Under the pieces are notes generated by a model that saw nothing but the letters and a program-made list of their open reading frames with translations, searched no databases and was not told where the DNA came from. Positions 57,109-64,000 of a stretch of 64,000 bases of DNA are shown in pieces. How positions within the stretch are numbered: the first letter of the stretch is position 1; the number at the start of each line of letters is the position of its first letter. The DNA comes from Vreelandella zhanjiangensis DSM 21076 (GTDB lineage Bacteria > Pseudomonadota > Gammaproteobacteria > Pseudomonadales > Halomonadaceae), in NCBI RefSeq assembly GCF_000377665.1, contig NZ_KB898649.1:62001-126000 (forward strand). The letters are read 5' to 3'. The position numbers and the translations under genes are program-made.

Positions 57109-58569
57109 TTAATGCTGGCGCGGCAGTTTTAAAAATTCGACATTGGACATGTGCTGCAGAATACGAATTACCTGGCAGCTGTAGCCGAATTCGTTGTCGT
57201 ACCATACGTAAACGACGGCGTGATTGTCATTAGCAATCGTTGCTTTGGCATCCACAATACCAGCGTGGCGGTTACCGACAAAATCTGACGACACCACTTC
57301 TGCAGAGTCCACGAAGTCGATCTGCTTTTGATAATCCGAATCAATGGACATTTTACGCAGGTAATCATTTAACGCGTCAGCGTCGGTCGATTTATTCAGC
57401 GTCAGGTTCAAAATGGCCATGGATACGTTCGGCGTAGGCACACGAATAGCATTACCGGTAAGCTTGCCTTCCAATTCGGGCAACGCCTTTGAAACGGCCT
57501 TGGCGGCGCCGGTTTCCGTTAATACCATGTTGAGCGCCGCGCTACGGCCACGACGATCGCCCTTGTGATAGTTGTCGATCAGGTTCTGGTCATTGGTATA
57601 GGCGTGAACCGTTTCAACATGCCCCACCTCTACCCCATACTCATCGTTTAATACTTTGAGTACCGGCACGATAGCGTTAGTGGTGCAGGAAGCTGCCGAC
57701 ACGATGCGATCATTTTCACCGATGGTTTTATGGTTAATACCATAAACGATATTTTTGATGTCGCCTTTACCCGGTGCAGTCAACAGCGCCTTGGCCGCGC
57801 CCTTGCACTCAAGATGCTGACCGAGGCCTGCTTCATCGCGCCAGATACCAGTGTTATCGACGATAACGGCATTATTGATACCGTAAGTGGTGTAGTCGAT
57901 TTCACTGGGTGAATCGGCATAAATCACCTGAACAACATTACCATTCACGGTGAGCGTACGCGCCTCGACGTTAACGGAAATTGTGCCTTCAAACGGACCA
58001 TGCACAGAGTCACGGCGCAGCAAGCTGGCACGCTTTTCAAGATCTTTAGCCACATCGCCCCGTCCACGCACCACAATCGCACGTAGACGCAACAGATTAC
58101 CGCCACCGGCTTTTTCAACCAGTACGCGCGCCAGCAAACGTCCAATACGGCCAAAACCGTAAAGCACTACATCTTGCGGCTCGCCCTTGCTGGCGCCAGG
58201 CTGATAACCATCAATAATGTCGTGCAACTCATTACGCAGGAAAGCATTCAGATCGCCGCCACCCTGCTTTTTAAACATTACCGCCAGTTTACCCACATCT
58301 ACATGGGCCGGACCAAGGTTAAGCGCAATCATCGCTTCAACAATCGGGAACGTATCTTCAACCGACAGCTCTGTGCCTTCGATTTTACGCACAAAGCGAT
58401 GGTCTTTCAGAATCCGGATAACCGACTGGTTGATCAGCGAACGTCCAAACATGGTAGCCACAACGTTGTGCTGCCGATAAAGACGCCCCACCAGCGGGAT
58501 CATCTGTTCTGCCAAGGCTTGGTTGTTTTGCCATTCCTCAAAAACATTCTCGGGAGCTTGCTGACTCAC
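57109..58569 (-). CDS. gap: Glyceraldehyde-3-phosphate dehydrogenase, long form
   Basis: The C-terminal two-thirds is a GAPDH: NAD fold YGFGRIGRLLARV near residue 140, catalytic Cys in SAASCTTNAIVPV, and HAYTNDQ. The protein is 486 aa, about 150 longer than classical Gap, with an extra helical N-terminal domain. The same long form lies next to mfd in Pseudomonas. An ATG at 58581 is in frame, but the GAGG overlapping it is spaced 6 bases from a GTG at 58569, which I prefer. A tandem repeat lies in its leader. Whether it acts in glycolysis or gluconeogenesis cannot be told. Confidence 0.92.
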   Translation of the reverse strand: MSQQAPENVFEEWQNNQALAEQMIPLVGRLYRQHNVVATMFGRSLINQSVIRILKDHRFVRKIEGTELSVEDTFPIVEAMIALNLGPAHVDVGKLAVMFKKQGGGDLNAFLRNELHDIIDGYQPGASKGEPQDVVLYGFGRIGRLLARVLVEKAGGGNLLRLRAIVVRGRGDVAKDLEKRASLLRRDSVHGPFEGTISVNVEARTLTVNGNVVQVIYADSPSEIDYTTYGINNAVIVDNTGIWRDEAGLGQHLECKGAAKALLTAPGKGDIKNIVYGINHKTIGENDRIVSAASCTTNAIVPVLKVLNDEYGVEVGHVETVHAYTNDQNLIDNYHKGDRRGRSAALNMVLTETGAAKAVSKALPELEGKLTGNAIRVPTPNVSMAILNLTLNKSTDADALNDYLRKMSIDSDYQKQIDFVDSAEVVSSDFVGNRHAGIVDAKATIANDNHAVVYVWYDNEFGYSCQVIRILQHMSNVEFLKLPRQH

Positions 58570-58625
58570 GTGCGGCCTCATAAGGTTTGTGAAAACGGAT
58601 TGGTAAAAAACAAATTTGTGAAACA

Positions 58626-58707
58626 GAGTGCTAAAAACCAGTACTTAAAACTGTACTTAAAACAGCACTTAAAAACCGAGCGCTGAAAATCATAAGCGCT
58701 AAAACCG
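58626..58707. repeat. Imperfect tandem repeat upstream of gap
   Basis: Six degenerate units of 12-15 bases share the core G-Y-R-CTTAAAA (CTAAAA or CTGAAAA in the outer units). On the gap coding strand the core is TTTTAAG. The array closely resembles that in the trpB-trpA spacer. It lies 60-140 bases before the gap start codon. Confidence 0.7.
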
Positions 58708-58870
58708 GCTATCGACCACAGGGCCGTAAACCAAATGACCAAGGCATTATCCCGGCCTTCGGGCCCGCCCGCAATCAAAGGATGGTCGCACACCATGTAG
58801 GGGTATTACAGAAACCGGGGTTTGACTACAAGCGCAAAATAGGCAGTAGTAATCGCGCCTGGCTAGCCCT

Positions 58871-58899
58871 CTGACGGAAAACGGGTCATCGTGTATGAT
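58871..58899 (+). promoter_or_regulatory. Candidate promoter of mfd
   Basis: CTGACG (4 of 6) and TATGAT (5 of 6) are 17 bases apart. Transcription would begin near 58906, after the upstream in-frame GTG at 58891, so that codon cannot be the mfd start. Confidence 0.55.
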
Positions 58900-58935
58900 C
58901 CAATCTCCGTTCCAGCGCAAAACGATACCCTGACT

Positions 58936-61900
58936 ATGCCATCATTTTCTCTGCTCGAACCACCCCAACCGCAAGGAACACGCGACACACTTTACTGGAC
59001 AGCGCCTCCAGGCAGTGCGTCTGCATTGGCGTTAGCCCAGGTTGCCTCCAGCGCACCTCTATTGGTGATTACGCCCAGTACGGCCAGTGCCCAGCGCCTG
59101 GAGCAAGACCTGGCGTTTTACAGCGACGTTCCCGTATTGCCGTTTCCCGACTGGGAAACCCTGCCGTACGACAGCTTCTCACCGCACCAGGATATCGTTT
59201 CGGCGCGCCTGCGTACGCTACGCCAACTTCAGGACGGCGTTCGCGGTATCGTGCTGGTGCCTATTAATACGCTGATGCAGCGCCTCTCCCCAGTGTCGTA
59301 TATTGCTGGCCGCGTTATGACGCTGACGGCAGGCGCCAAACTTGACCGCGAACATTTTAGGGAATCATTGACCCGAGCAGGATATCGCGCGGTCGAAACC
59401 GTCTATGAACCCGGCGAATACGCCATGCGGGGCGCACTGATTGATCTTTTTGCCATGGGCATGGATGAGCCAATCCGCATCGACCTGTTTGATGACGAAA
59501 TTGATACCCTGCGGCATTTTGATCCCGGCAGCCAGCGCTCAACCGATAAAGTAGGCACGATTGAACTGCTTCCCGCTCACGAGTACTCACTTAGCCGCAG
59601 CGCGATTGCCTGTTTTCGTGAGCAGTTTGAAACCTTGTTTGATGTCGACCCGCGCCAGTGCCCACTTTATAACGATGCCTTGAAAGCCATACCGTCCCCG
59701 GGCCTGGAGCACTATTTACCGCTCTTTTTTGACGAAACGGCATCGCTTTTCGACCACGTTACCGATGATACTCGCGTTGCTCTATTACCCGGCGTCTTTC
59801 AAGCCGCAGAACAGCACTGGCAAGCTATAGAGGCGCGCTATATCAATCTGGGGGTTGACCCTACCCGCCCACTTCTGCCCCCACACCGGGCTTTTTTCCC
59901 GGTCAGCGAGGTGTTCTCGGCTATCAAGGCGCGTCCGCGTATTGAACTGACCGAAGATGAAACGCAGCGCCACGCGCTAATCCCAGAAGCAAAGGCGTTG
60001 CCGCCACTGGCGATCAATGCTCGGGCAAAACAGCCATTGAGCGAACTAAAGAGCTTTTTAAACAGCGAGCCTGACACTCGAATTCTGTTTGTCGCTGAAT
60101 CACGTGGGCGCCGGGAAGCGCTGGAAGAAATTCTGGCGCCTCTGTCACTGTCGCTTCCCCACGTTGAAAGCTTCCAGGCATTCCTGGCGAGCCAACACGC
60201 TTACGCCATTACCGAAAGCCTGGTGGATAGCGGCCTGTGGCTAACCCAGCCGACTATCGCAGTGATTAGCGAAACAGAGCTGTTTGGCGAGGTAGTGCGT
60301 CAAAGCCGACGCCGTGAAAAGGCCACCGATGACAATGAGCTGGCGGTTCGGCATCTATCTGAGCTGCGTGAAGGCGCGCCCGTAGTCCACCAGGCACACG
60401 GCGTAGGCCGCTACCTGGGGCTTGAAACCCTGGCCGCGGGCGGCCAGGCCAATGAGTTTCTGGCACTATCTTACGCCGATGGCGCGAAGCTATATGTACC
60501 CGTGGATAGCCTCCACCTAATCTCACGTTATAGCGGTGCCGATGATGAGCTGGCGCCGCTGCATAAGCTGGGCTCTGATCAGTGGGAAAAAGCGCGCCGC
60601 AAAGCGGCTGAGAAAATTCGCGATACGGCAGCCGAGCTGCTGGATGTTTACGCACGGCGTGAAGCTCAACAAGGCGTGGTTTATGAAAGCCCCGGCGACG
60701 ACTATGTGCGCTTCTCGGCAAGCTTCCCGTTTGAAGAAACGCCTGACCAGCATGCTGCCATTGAAGCCGTCATTGATGATATGACGTCTCCTCAGCCAAT
60801 GGATCGCGTGGTATGTGGTGACGTCGGGTTTGGTAAAACCGAAGTCGCCATGCGCGCCGCCTTCCTGGCCGTGCAGTCAGGCCGCCAAGTGGTTGTGCTG
60901 GTTCCCACCACTCTGCTCGCGCGTCAGCACTTTGAGAATTTTCGTGACCGCTTTGCCGATACGGCAGTCAATATTCGCCTGATCTCACGCTTTACGGCAG
61001 GCAAAGAGATGGCACAAACGCTTGAGAGCATTAAAAGCGGCCAAACCGACATTGTGATAGGCACTCATAAACTGCTCTCCAAAAGCGTCGAACTGCCCCT
61101 TATGGGGCTGCTGATCATCGATGAAGAACACCGTTTTGGCGTCGCACAGAAAGAAAAACTCAAAGCGCTTCGCGCAGAAATCGATATTTTAACCCTCACC
61201 GCCACGCCTATTCCCCGCACGCTCAACATGGCGATGAGCGGTATCCGCGATCTGTCGATTATCGCGACACCACCAGCTCGCCGCCTGTCGGTCAAAACCT
61301 TCGTCCAGCAGCGCGACAACAGTGTGATTAAAGAGGCCTTACTGCGCGAAATACTCCGCGGCGGCCAGGTCTACTTTCTACACAATGAAGTCAAAACCAT
61401 TGAGAACACCGCGGAGCAGATACGTGAACTCGTGCCTGAAGCCCGTGTTGCGGTGGCTCATGGCCAGCTGCCTGAGCGTAGCCTTGAACGCGTGATGTCG
61501 GACTTCTATCACCGGCGCTTTAACGTTCTCGTCTGCTCAACCATTATTGAAACCGGCATTGACGTCCCAAGCGCCAACACCATTTTGATTGAGCGTGCCG
61601 ACAAGTTTGGCCTGGCACAGCTGCACCAGCTACGGGGGCGCGTAGGCCGCAGCCACCATCAAGCATATGCCTACCTTTTAACCCCGCCACCCAAAGCCAT
61701 GACGCGCGACGCAGTTAAACGCCTTGAGGCCATCAGCGCATCCGATGATCTGGGGGCTGGCTTTACCCTGGCAAGCCACGATATGGAGATCCGCGGCGCA
61801 GGCGAGCTATTAGGCGATGAGCAAAGCGGCCAGATGGAAACCATCGGCTATACACTTTATATGGAAATGCTGGACCGTGCCGTTAAGGCTATCCGAGCGG

Positions 61901-62385
61901 GGAAAACGCCTAATATCGACGCCCCCTTCAACACTGGCGTAGAAATTAGCCTAAACTTACCTGCTTTAATCCCAGACGATTATATTCACGATGTGCAGCA
62001 GCGGCTTGTCATGTATAAGCGCATCGCCAATACCCAAAGCGATGCCGAGCTTAAAGAACTGCAGGTAGAGCTGATCGACCGTTTTGGCCTGCTGCCCCAG
62101 CCACTCAAGAATCTGGTTCGCCAAACCAAGCTGCGCCAACGCGCCGAACAGCTGGGGATTAGCCGTATTGAAGCAGGTGACAGCCGTGGACGAGTGCTGT
62201 TTGATGGCACAACCCAGGTTGACCCATTAACCCTCGTCAAGCTGATTCAAACCTCACCTCAGCACTACCGTCTGGATGGCTCAGACACCTTACGGTTTGA
62301 ATTCACAATGGAAACCAGCGAGCAACGCTTTGAGCAAGTAGAGACACTTTTAACTACTCTTAATCAAAAAGTAGCGGCGGCGTGA
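58936..62385 (+). CDS. mfd: Transcription-repair coupling factor
   Basis: Mfd displaces RNA polymerase stalled at lesions and recruits UvrA. Domains in order are the UvrB-like region (1-350), the RNA polymerase-interacting Tudor-like region (about 480-545, AHGVGRYLGLE), the translocase with Walker A CGDVGFGKTE near residue 627, DEEHRFG, TATPIPRTLNM and QLRGRVGRSHHQAYAY, and a C-terminal D7 domain. The frame opens at GTG 58891, but the promoter overlaps it, and the Met at 58936 gives 1149 aa against 1148 in E. coli. Confidence 0.96.
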   Translation: MPSFSLLEPPQPQGTRDTLYWTAPPGSASALALAQVASSAPLLVITPSTASAQRLEQDLAFYSDVPVLPFPDWETLPYDSFSPHQDIVSARLRTLRQLQDGVRGIVLVPINTLMQRLSPVSYIAGRVMTLTAGAKLDREHFRESLTRAGYRAVETVYEPGEYAMRGALIDLFAMGMDEPIRIDLFDDEIDTLRHFDPGSQRSTDKVGTIELLPAHEYSLSRSAIACFREQFETLFDVDPRQCPLYNDALKAIPSPGLEHYLPLFFDETASLFDHVTDDTRVALLPGVFQAAEQHWQAIEARYINLGVDPTRPLLPPHRAFFPVSEVFSAIKARPRIELTEDETQRHALIPEAKALPPLAINARAKQPLSELKSFLNSEPDTRILFVAESRGRREALEEILAPLSLSLPHVESFQAFLASQHAYAITESLVDSGLWLTQPTIAVISETELFGEVVRQSRRREKATDDNELAVRHLSELREGAPVVHQAHGVGRYLGLETLAAGGQANEFLALSYADGAKLYVPVDSLHLISRYSGADDELAPLHKLGSDQWEKARRKAAEKIRDTAAELLDVYARREAQQGVVYESPGDDYVRFSASFPFEETPDQHAAIEAVIDDMTSPQPMDRVVCGDVGFGKTEVAMRAAFLAVQSGRQVVVLVPTTLLARQHFENFRDRFADTAVNIRLISRFTAGKEMAQTLESIKSGQTDIVIGTHKLLSKSVELPLMGLLIIDEEHRFGVAQKEKLKALRAEIDILTLTATPIPRTLNMAMSGIRDLSIIATPPARRLSVKTFVQQRDNSVIKEALLREILRGGQVYFLHNEVKTIENTAEQIRELVPEARVAVAHGQLPERSLERVMSDFYHRRFNVLVCSTIIETGIDVPSANTILIERADKFGLAQLHQLRGRVGRSHHQAYAYLLTPPPKAMTRDAVKRLEAISASDDLGAGFTLASHDMEIRGAGELLGDEQSGQMETIGYTLYMEMLDRAVKAIRAGKTPNIDAPFNTGVEISLNLPALIPDDYIHDVQQRLVMYKRIANTQSDAELKELQVELIDRFGLLPQPLKNLVRQTKLRQRAEQLGISRIEAGDSRGRVLFDGTTQVDPLTLVKLIQTSPQHYRLDGSDTLRFEFTMETSEQRFEQVETLLTTLNQKVAAA

Positions 62386-62466
62386 ACCTTGGGGCAAACT
62401 GGTAGCAAGCAAGCCATGTTTGCCCGTTTACGCGTACAGCAGAGCACTAACTTACTAGGAATGACC

Positions 62467-63597
62467 ATGAACACTCGTCATAAATTCAACCTTTGGGGCC
62501 CTACCAGTTTGGCTGTATTACTGGCAGCTAGCCTTACAGGCCCGGTTTTTGCACAAACAGCGCCTGAGCAAGCAGATAATGCAGTAACTGCTAGCGAAGC
62601 ACTGGCAGATGCCGACCAAGAAGTTGAACAAGCGCGCGACGAACTGCCACGCGGGCATTTTCGCTTACCCGAACAAGGCGACATCATCGGTGAAAGCTAC
62701 ACGGTTACCGTTGAAGACCCTAAACAGACACTGATCGATATCGCTCGTCGCCATAATATTGGCTATGAAGAAATACGCATGGCTAACCCTGGGGTAAGCA
62801 TGTGGGTGCCAGGCGAAGGTACCGAGGTAGTGATTCCGGCTCAATACATTCTTCCGCCAGCACCGCGTGAGGGTGTGGTCGTCAACCTCTCTGAACTGCG
62901 TCTTTATTACTACCCGGCCGATAACCCAGGTATTGTTGAAACCTATCCTGTCAGCGTTGGCCGTAATGAATTCGCAACGCCGGTAGGTCTTACCCGCACG
63001 ACGGTAAAAGTGAAGGATCCGGCTTGGGCACCGCCCGCCTCCATGCGCCGTGAAGCGGCTGAGCGCGGCGAGCCGGCTCCATCGGTCGTACCGCCCGGCC
63101 CGGATAACCCGCTTGGCGAACACGCCATTCTATTGGCCATGCCAAGCTATCTGATTCATGGCACCAATCGGCCTGACGGTGTGGGCATGCGCGTTAGCCG
63201 CGGATGTATCCGCATGTACCCAGAAGATATCAAATCGCTTTACGAGCGCCTGCCAAGCGGCACGCAGGTCAATTTGATGGACGCGCCCTTCAAGGCCGGC
63301 TGGGCAGCCGATGGAACGCTATTTGTGCAGTCGTACCCGCAGCTTGAAGAGAATGTTGGTGACTTCGAGCCTCTGCTAGGCGCCATTGAGCGCGTTGATG
63401 CGCTAACCGAAGATCAGGTAGAGGTAGATTACGAGCAGGTAAAACGTGCCGTAGAATCACCGGATGGCCACTTTGTAGCTTTATACGGCCCTCAAGCACC
63501 TAAGCCTGCCGTAGAAGAAGAGCCGGCAGCAGAACTTAATGGCTTGTTTGAAGAAGTAGAGCTTAGCCGGGCAGAGCCTGCTGAAGAAGATGCTTAA
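62467..63597 (+). CDS. L,D-transpeptidase (YkuD family)
   Basis: This periplasmic enzyme forms 3-3 peptidoglycan cross-links or attaches Lpp/OprI-type lipoproteins to the wall. The 376-aa product has a signal peptide (cleavage near VFAQT, residue 28), a LysM-like region (YTVTVEDPKQTLIDIARRHN), and the YkuD domain with HGTNRPDGVG and the catalytic SRGCIRMYP near residue 245. The C-terminus is acidic. AGGA at 62457 is 6 bases before the ATG at 62467. A convergent OprI-like lipoprotein gene is its neighbour and a likely substrate. Confidence 0.93.
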   Translation: MNTRHKFNLWGPTSLAVLLAASLTGPVFAQTAPEQADNAVTASEALADADQEVEQARDELPRGHFRLPEQGDIIGESYTVTVEDPKQTLIDIARRHNIGYEEIRMANPGVSMWVPGEGTEVVIPAQYILPPAPREGVVVNLSELRLYYYPADNPGIVETYPVSVGRNEFATPVGLTRTTVKVKDPAWAPPASMRREAAERGEPAPSVVPPGPDNPLGEHAILLAMPSYLIHGTNRPDGVGMRVSRGCIRMYPEDIKSLYERLPSGTQVNLMDAPFKAGWAADGTLFVQSYPQLEENVGDFEPLLGAIERVDALTEDQVEVDYEQVKRAVESPDGHFVALYGPQAPKPAVEEEPAAELNGLFEEVELSRAEPAEEDA

Positions 63598-63611
63598 CAG
63601 ATAACATCCAT

Positions 63612-63641
63612 AAAAAAACCCCGCCGAGGCGGGGTTTTTTT
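63612..63641. terminator. Bidirectional terminator, L,D-transpeptidase and lipoprotein genes
   Basis: CCCCGC pairs with GCGGGG around CGAG, extended by seven A-T pairs and flanked by A and T runs. It can end both convergent transcripts. Confidence 0.88.
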
Positions 63642-63692
63642 ACATCTTCAGCAACCGCTGAGTCTAACGACTACCCAGTGGTCCAAGCAGAA

Positions 63693-63956
63693 TTACTTCT
63701 GCATGGAGCGCTGGAACATGCGGTTCATTTCTTCACGGTTCTGCTCAGACATCTGCAGGGCAGCTTGCGCATCGCGCTGAGCTTGGTTAGCAGTGTTCAG
63801 AGCTTGTGAAGCCATGCTGCGTGCTTCTGCGGCATCAGCCTGTGCAGATTCAGCAGTCATGCGAACTTCTTCCAGAGCGCTGGTAGAAGCACAGCCAGCC
63901 AGGATTGCCAGAGAAGCAGCAGCGGCGGTCATTTTCAGAGTAGTCTTCAGAGTCAT
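63693..63956 (-). CDS. Lpp/OprI-like outer membrane lipoprotein
   Basis: The 87-aa product has a lipoprotein signal (lipobox LAGC, Cys near residue 22) and a mature helix of about 65 residues with alanine-rich heptads (AESAQADAAEARSMASQAL), ending in a C-terminal Lys. This is the plan of OprI and Lpp, which trimerise and link the outer membrane to peptidoglycan through that Lys. AAGGAG lies 7 bases before the ATG. The convergent L,D-transpeptidase may perform the attachment. Confidence 0.92.
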   Translation of the reverse strand: MTLKTTLKMTAAAASLAILAGCASTSALEEVRMTAESAQADAAEARSMASQALNTANQAQRDAQAALQMSEQNREEMNRMFQRSMQK

Positions 63957-64000
63957 AATGTTCTCCTTGAGTCTTCCTTGGGTACAACGTTAGGGGTATA

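Larger units (their letters stand above)
58570..58935. other. Divergent spacer, gap to mfd
   Basis: This region holds a run of A+T-rich imperfect repeats (listed separately) on the gap side and the mfd promoter on the other. Between 58710 and 58870 it is more G+C rich, with short G/C runs and no gene that I can support. Confidence 0.55.

Noticed and set aside
58891-58935. GTG at 58891 as mfd start
   Set aside because: It overlaps the predicted -10 box, and the Met at 58936 gives the expected protein length.

Overview
The window looks like a chromosomal segment of a halophilic or marine gammaproteobacterium, most likely Halomonadaceae (Halomonas/Vreelandella type). The inference rests on Pseudomonas-like gene order (metZ-purF-cvpA-SPOR-folC-accD-trpA-trpB-trpF-truA-fimV-asd-leuB-leuD-leuC-LysR), a complete Na+-translocating NADH:quinone reductase operon, an OprI-type lipoprotein, PA2778/PA2779-family genes, and base composition that looks mid-50s % G+C by eye. 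No rRNA, tRNA, insertion sequence, prophage or CRISPR array was seen.

Layout. 1-4.3 kb: 3' part of purN facing dcd, apbC, a membrane-anchored coiled-coil protein and cobA. 4.5-8.7 kb: a diguanylate cyclase, a pterin carbinolamine dehydratase and an aromatic/aspartate aminotransferase in one tight run, then an NCS2-type purine permease with a structured leader. 8.7-12.1 kb: MATE exporter, YceI, cytochrome b561, and a small secreted orphan. 12.1-28.8 kb: a long minus-strand block for methionine, purine, folate, fatty acid, tryptophan, aspartate-family and leucine synthesis, with truA and a short FimV. 28.9-30.8 kb: a LysR regulator divergent from leuCDB, plus VOC and GFA genes. 31.3-37.3 kb: the complete pgaABCD operon for poly-beta-1,6-GlcNAc export. 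37.4-40.6 kb: a looser, more A+T-rich accessory cluster (nucleotidyltransferase, methyltransferase, two GNAT enzymes, unknowns). 41-48.7 kb: an unknown membrane protein, a YbeL-like zinc ribbon divergent from leuS-lptE-holA, then a secreted protein with a C39-like peptidase. 48.8-58.6 kb: sthA, nqrM, nqrFEDCBA and a long-form GAPDH. 58.9-64 kb: mfd, an L,D-transpeptidase and an Lpp/OprI-like lipoprotein.

How the genes work together. Most genes are housekeeping. The leu genes sit beside a likely cognate LysR regulator with a T-N11-A dyad in the shared promoter. The nqr operon carries its maturation factor nqrM but no apbE nearby. A diguanylate cyclase is encoded 27 kb from the pga operon, whose synthase in E. 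coli responds to c-di-GMP; any link here is inference.

Less explained features are: imperfect tandem repeats built on TTTTAAG in the trpB-trpA and gap-mfd spacers, with a related dyad in the purF leader; the permease leader; the PA2779/PA2778 secreted protein-peptidase pair; the orphan secreted 92-residue protein; the accessory cluster; and the 451-base non-coding stretch with a perfect 20-bp palindrome. I saw no clear, wholly new multi-gene system. These are the places I would look first.
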